From the NCBI GenBank assembly GCA_017989135.1, contig JAGNQL010000001.1:62001-126000 (forward strand): a stretch of 64,000 nucleotides of DNA, read 5' to 3'. The notes beneath the pieces were generated by a model, which worked only from the letters and a program-made list of their open reading frames with translations, had not been told where the DNA came from and made no database searches. Below are positions 60,956 through 64,000 of the stretch, one piece after another. Both the position numbers and the translations under genes were made by a program. The first letter of the stretch is position 1; each line of letters opens with the position of its first letter. Origin of the DNA: Burkholderiales bacterium. GTDB lineage: Bacteria; Pseudomonadota; Gammaproteobacteria; Burkholderiales; Casimicrobiaceae.

Positions 60956-62293
60956 ATGTCCCTTGCCCTATCCTCCGATGCGCTTCGTGACGTTGCGCTC
61001 TCCGCGCTGGAGCGCGCCAAACGCGGCGGTGCCGACCAAGCGGAGGCCGAGGCCACGCAGGGCAACGGTCTGAACGTGACGGTGCGCTTGGGCGAACTGG
61101 AAACGCTGGAACACAACGTCGACAAAAGCCTAGGTGTTACGGTGTACGTCCAAGGCCGCAAGGGGAACGCCAGCACCGGCGATTTCTCAACGGACGCCGT
61201 AAACGCTGCGGTCGACAAAGCGCTCACCATCGCGAAATTCACCAGTCCAGACCCGTTCGCAGGCTTGGCCGATGCAGACGTCATGGCGAGCCTTCCTTTG
61301 CCCGACCTAGATCTTTATCACCCTTGGGCGCTCGACGCCGCTCAAGCTATCGAGATCGCTAAGCGCTGTGAAGACGCCGGTTTTGCGGTGGATGAGCGCA
61401 TCGACAACAGCGAAGGCGCGTCGGTCAGCGTGAGCGAATCGGAATTTGTGTACGCCAACTCGCACGGCTTTTGCGGCGGCTACATGGGCAGCGCGCACTA
61501 CATCGGCTGCGCGATGGTTGCCTCGGAAGGCGAAGAAATGGAGCGCGACGATTGGTACACCTCGCACCGCGTGCCCGGTGCGCTCGAGTCCGCCGAAAGC
61601 GTTGGACGCAAAGCGGGTGAGCGCGCCGTTGCGCGGCTCGGCGCGCGGCAAATCCCGACGCAAAACGCGCCGGTGATCTTCACGCCTCAACTCGCGGCGG
61701 GCTTCATCGGCCACGCGATCAGCGCGCTGTTCGGCGGCTCGCTCTACCGCAAGACATCGTTCCTGCTCGACAGCATGGGCAAGCCGATGTTCGCCTCGCT
61801 CCTCAATATCGTGGACGATCCCTTCGTCAAACAGGCCTACGCGAGTTCACCGTTCGACGGCGAAGGTGTTGCGTGTCAGCGTCGCGCCATTATTGAAAAC
61901 GGCGTTGTCCGCGGCTACTTTTTGTCGGCGTATTCCGCGCGCAAGCTCGGCATGAAAAGCACGGGAAACGCCGGTGGCAATCACAACCTGTTAATCAGCC
62001 CAACCATCAAAGGCGACACCGCCACGCTCGCTAAACAAATGGGGCGCGGGCTTATCGTGACGGAGCTGATGGGGCAGGGCGTGAACCCTGTCACTGGAGA
62101 CTATTCGCGCGGCGCAGCGGGCTTCTGGGTGGAAGGCGGCGAGATCGCGTACCCCGTCGGTGAAATTACGATTGCGGGTAATCTCATTGACTTGTATCAG
62201 CGCATCGTGGCCATTGGCGACGACATTGATCGACGCGGCTCGAAGCTTGTTGGCTCGATGCTCATCGAATCGATGCAAATTGCTGGCAGCTAA
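60956..62293 (+). CDS. pmbA: Metalloprotease PmbA (TldE)
   Basis: PmbA partners TldD in a heterodimeric peptidase that processes modified peptides and CcdA-type antitoxins. The 445-residue protein has the expected opening (GGADQAEAEATQGNGLNVTVRLGELETLEHN), a GRKGNASTGDFS stretch and the C-terminal GNHNLLISPTIKGD and GAAGFWVEGGEIAYPVGEITIAGNL. It lacks the HExxxH zinc motif, as PmbA does; TldD carries it and is not in the window. Start at ATG 60956; a GTG at 60950 is also in frame. Confidence 0.93.
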   Translation: MSLALSSDALRDVALSALERAKRGGADQAEAEATQGNGLNVTVRLGELETLEHNVDKSLGVTVYVQGRKGNASTGDFSTDAVNAAVDKALTIAKFTSPDPFAGLADADVMASLPLPDLDLYHPWALDAAQAIEIAKRCEDAGFAVDERIDNSEGASVSVSESEFVYANSHGFCGGYMGSAHYIGCAMVASEGEEMERDDWYTSHRVPGALESAESVGRKAGERAVARLGARQIPTQNAPVIFTPQLAAGFIGHAISALFGGSLYRKTSFLLDSMGKPMFASLLNIVDDPFVKQAYASSPFDGEGVACQRRAIIENGVVRGYFLSAYSARKLGMKSTGNAGGNHNLLISPTIKGDTATLAKQMGRGLIVTELMGQGVNPVTGDYSRGAAGFWVEGGEIAYPVGEITIAGNLIDLYQRIVAIGDDIDRRGSKLVGSMLIESMQIAGS

Positions 62294-62452
62294 ATGATCG
62301 CGAAATGCGTGTCGGTGTGTAAAAAACAAACGACCGTTTCGATGTTCACGTGACGCATGAAAAATTTTCCTGTCAACGCGGGTTAACTCCGTATTGCAGT
62401 GCATCAATTTCGTGAAAAATCCTTAGAGTTATCGAAAACGGGGAGTTACAGA

Positions 62453-63070
62453 ATGCAGGTCTTACTGTCTATATCCAAGCTCATTGACCGATGCAGCACG
62501 ATGCTCGGCTCTTTGATGAAATGGCTCATTCTTGCGTCGGTGGTGATCAGCTGCGTCAACGCGATTGCACGAAAAATTTTCGACGTGGGGTCGAACGCGT
62601 TTCTTGAAATTCAGTGGTACCTGTTCGCAACGTCTTTTCTCTTGGCGGCGGGGTACACGTTACTCAACAACGAGCATGTACGTATTGACGTGATCTCGGG
62701 ACGCTTCTCTAAGCGCGGCCAAATGTGGATCGACATCATGGGTTTCACGCTTTTCTTGATTCCGGTTTGCGTTGCGATCATTGGTTTGTCGATGCCCGTT
62801 TTCTTAATGGCTTATCAATCGGGCGAGGTCTCGGCCAACGCCGGTGGGCTCATACTTTGGCCGATCTACATGATGCTGCCGCTGGGTTTCGCGTTGCTGC
62901 TGCTGCAAGCGGTTTCGGAGCTCATAAAACGAGTTGCATTTCTCAAAGGACTCATCGCAGACCCGACCCTTAAGGTGGGCGAAAAGTCTTCCGAAGAAGA
63001 ACTTGCCGAAGCAATTCGCCAGCGTGCGGAAGCAGCTGCCGCCGAAGCGGCCGCGATGCCAACGAAATAA
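62453..63070 (+). CDS. dctQ: TRAP transporter small permease subunit DctQ (second system)
   Basis: Four hydrophobic segments are visible in 205 residues, with FLEIQWYLFATSFLLAAGYTLLNNEHVRIDV, the DctQ signature. The C-terminal tail is long, charged and Ala-rich (EEELAEAIRQRAEAAAAEAAAMP). The start has a GGGAG ribosome binding site. It does not closely resemble the dctQ at 17.4 kb, so this is a separate transporter, probably for a mannitol- or chloroaromatic-type substrate class. No DctP is upstream in the window. Confidence 0.9.
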   Translation: MQVLLSISKLIDRCSTMLGSLMKWLILASVVISCVNAIARKIFDVGSNAFLEIQWYLFATSFLLAAGYTLLNNEHVRIDVISGRFSKRGQMWIDIMGFTLFLIPVCVAIIGLSMPVFLMAYQSGEVSANAGGLILWPIYMMLPLGFALLLLQAVSELIKRVAFLKGLIADPTLKVGEKSSEEELAEAIRQRAEAAAAEAAAMPTK

Positions 63071-63086
63071 CTGGGGCTGACACATC

Positions 63087-64000
63087 ATGGAATTTTTCAT
63101 CGCTAACTTCGCCCCGATCATGTTCTTCGGGCTTGTGTGCTTTTTGCTAATAGGCTTCCCTGTAGCGTTCAGTTTGGGCGCATGCGGACTCTTTTTTGCG
63201 TTCATCGGCATCAAACTCGGTGTGTTGCCAGAAGCGCTGATGCAGGCGTTGCCGCAGCGCATTCTGGGAATCATGCGCAATGACACGCTGCTCGCGATTC
63301 CGTTTTTTACGCTCATGGGCTTAATACTTGAGCGAAGCGGCATGGCAGAGGATTTGCTCGATACGATTGGCCAACTGTTTGGGCCAATTCGCGGCGGACT
63401 CGCGTTCGCGGTAATTTTCGTTGGCGCACTGCTTGCGGCCACCACAGGCGTTGTCGCTGCGTCAGTGATCTCGATGGGATTGATCTCGTTGCCGATTATG
63501 TTGCGCTACGGGTACGACCGTCGCTTGGCTAGTGGTGTTATCGCAGCGTCCGGCACGCTTGCGCAAATCATTCCGCCATCGCTCGTGCTCATCATCCTCG
63601 CTGACCAACTTGGCCGCAGCGTTGGAGATATGTACAAGGGCGCGTTTATCCCCGGCTTCATCCTTACCGGACTCTACGTGCTTTACGTGGCGGGTGTTGC
63701 GATGTTTAAGCCCGCTTGGGCACCTGCGTTGCCGCCGGAGGCGCGCACAATCCGCGAGGCCAACGGCCAATCGGGCTTACCGTCGTTGGCTGTTCTTGTG
63801 GTGCTGTCCACCACTGTCGCCGTGATTTTTGGGAAAAATTACGGCAACGTATTGGCATGGGCAAAGGGGAAAGCTCCGGTCACCGTGGCGCTCGATGAAA
63901 CCATCGTTGTGTCCATGTGCGTAGGTGTCTTCTTGGCGTTCATCATTGCGGTGATTAACAAGGCTACACGCATGAGCCTGCTCTCCAAAATGGCCGAACG
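63087..64000 (+). CDS. dctM: TRAP transporter large permease subunit DctM (second system), 3' end missing
   Basis: The frame opens at ATG 63087, 16 bp after dctQ, and stays open to the window end (304 codons). It shows FPVAFSLGACGLFFAFIG, GLLAATTGVVAASVISMGLISLPIML and SGTLAQIIPPSLVLIILADQLG, which are DctM motifs of the TRAP large-permease family. A linker of about 70 residues near 205-275 indicates the long (TAXI-unrelated, DctM-large) subtype. The 3' end and any DctP lie beyond 64000. Confidence 0.9.
   Translation, partial: MEFFIANFAPIMFFGLVCFLLIGFPVAFSLGACGLFFAFIGIKLGVLPEALMQALPQRILGIMRNDTLLAIPFFTLMGLILERSGMAEDLLDTIGQLFGPIRGGLAFAVIFVGALLAATTGVVAASVISMGLISLPIMLRYGYDRRLASGVIAASGTLAQIIPPSLVLIILADQLGRSVGDMYKGAFIPGFILTGLYVLYVAGVAMFKPAWAPALPPEARTIREANGQSGLPSLAVLVVLSTTVAVIFGKNYGNVLAWAKGKAPVTVALDETIVVSMCVGVFLAFIIAVINKATRMSLLSKMAE

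Overview
The window looks like the chromosome of a high-GC betaproteobacterium, probably Burkholderiales-like. Evidence is the gene order hisI-hisE-HIT-tatABC-degQ-nif3 and petABC-sspA-sspB-tRNA-Thr (both characteristic betaproteobacterial blocks), a ribB with a degenerate RibA-like tail, DarP, a YXWGXW lipoprotein and Bug/TctC and TRAP solute receptors. I saw no phage, insertion sequence, transposase, CRISPR array or integrase. This placement is inference from synteny and protein style, not a search result.

Layout. 1-6230: riboflavin and housekeeping run (ribB end, ribH, nusB, thiL, pgpA, pncC/cinA-C, nrdR, ribD, ribE), then a convergent moeB/thiF-like gene. 7.1-9.1 kb: glutaryl-CoA dehydrogenase and maleylacetoacetate isomerase. 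9.25-14.6 kb: hisI, hisE, HIT, tatABC, a DegS/DegQ-type protease and Nif3. 14.6-29.4 kb: an accessory segment lying between nif3 and petABC, which are usually close neighbours. It holds a TRAP transporter operon with a mandelate-racemase-like enzyme, a glucarate-dehydratase-like enzyme with a polyol/uronate dehydrogenase, a repeat-rich gap with a decayed GGDEF domain, two small genes in what look like integron cassettes, a Bug receptor, an ArsA ATPase and asd. 29.7-35.8 kb: petABC, sspAB, tRNA-Thr and rhlE.

36-50 kb holds a secreted unknown, an SDR, arfB, two overlapping MFS genes, a ThDP enzyme, a YqaA-like membrane protein, and a thiamine-linked operon: a TPP riboswitch followed by a TonB receptor, a PnuC-type transporter and a NadR-like kinase. 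A sodium:solute symporter and a DUF5648-like secreted protein follow. 51-64 kb holds a LysR regulator with a small divergent gene, a DprE2/DprE1-like pair, ubiB, a PAS-PAS-GGDEF protein, ctaA, a small lipoprotein, mog, darP, pmbA and the start of a second TRAP transporter (dctQ, partial dctM).

The most unusual structure is in the intergenic DNA. Nine copies of a roughly 118-bp imperfect palindrome lie mostly just after stop codons. Each has outer inverted ends (AGCTTTTnGGC / GCCAAAAAGCT), two inner GACCGCC/GGCGGTC-type hairpins and an A/T-rich central arm, so it can fold as a cloverleaf. At least four separate families of GTAG-type REP hairpins are also present, often as inverted pairs, and one of them supplies the stop codon of the yqaA-like gene. 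Other points worth checking are an Asp-to-His change at a metal-ligand position of the mandelate-racemase-like enzyme, the cassette-like sites at 22.6-24.0 kb, and the kinase in the thiamine operon.
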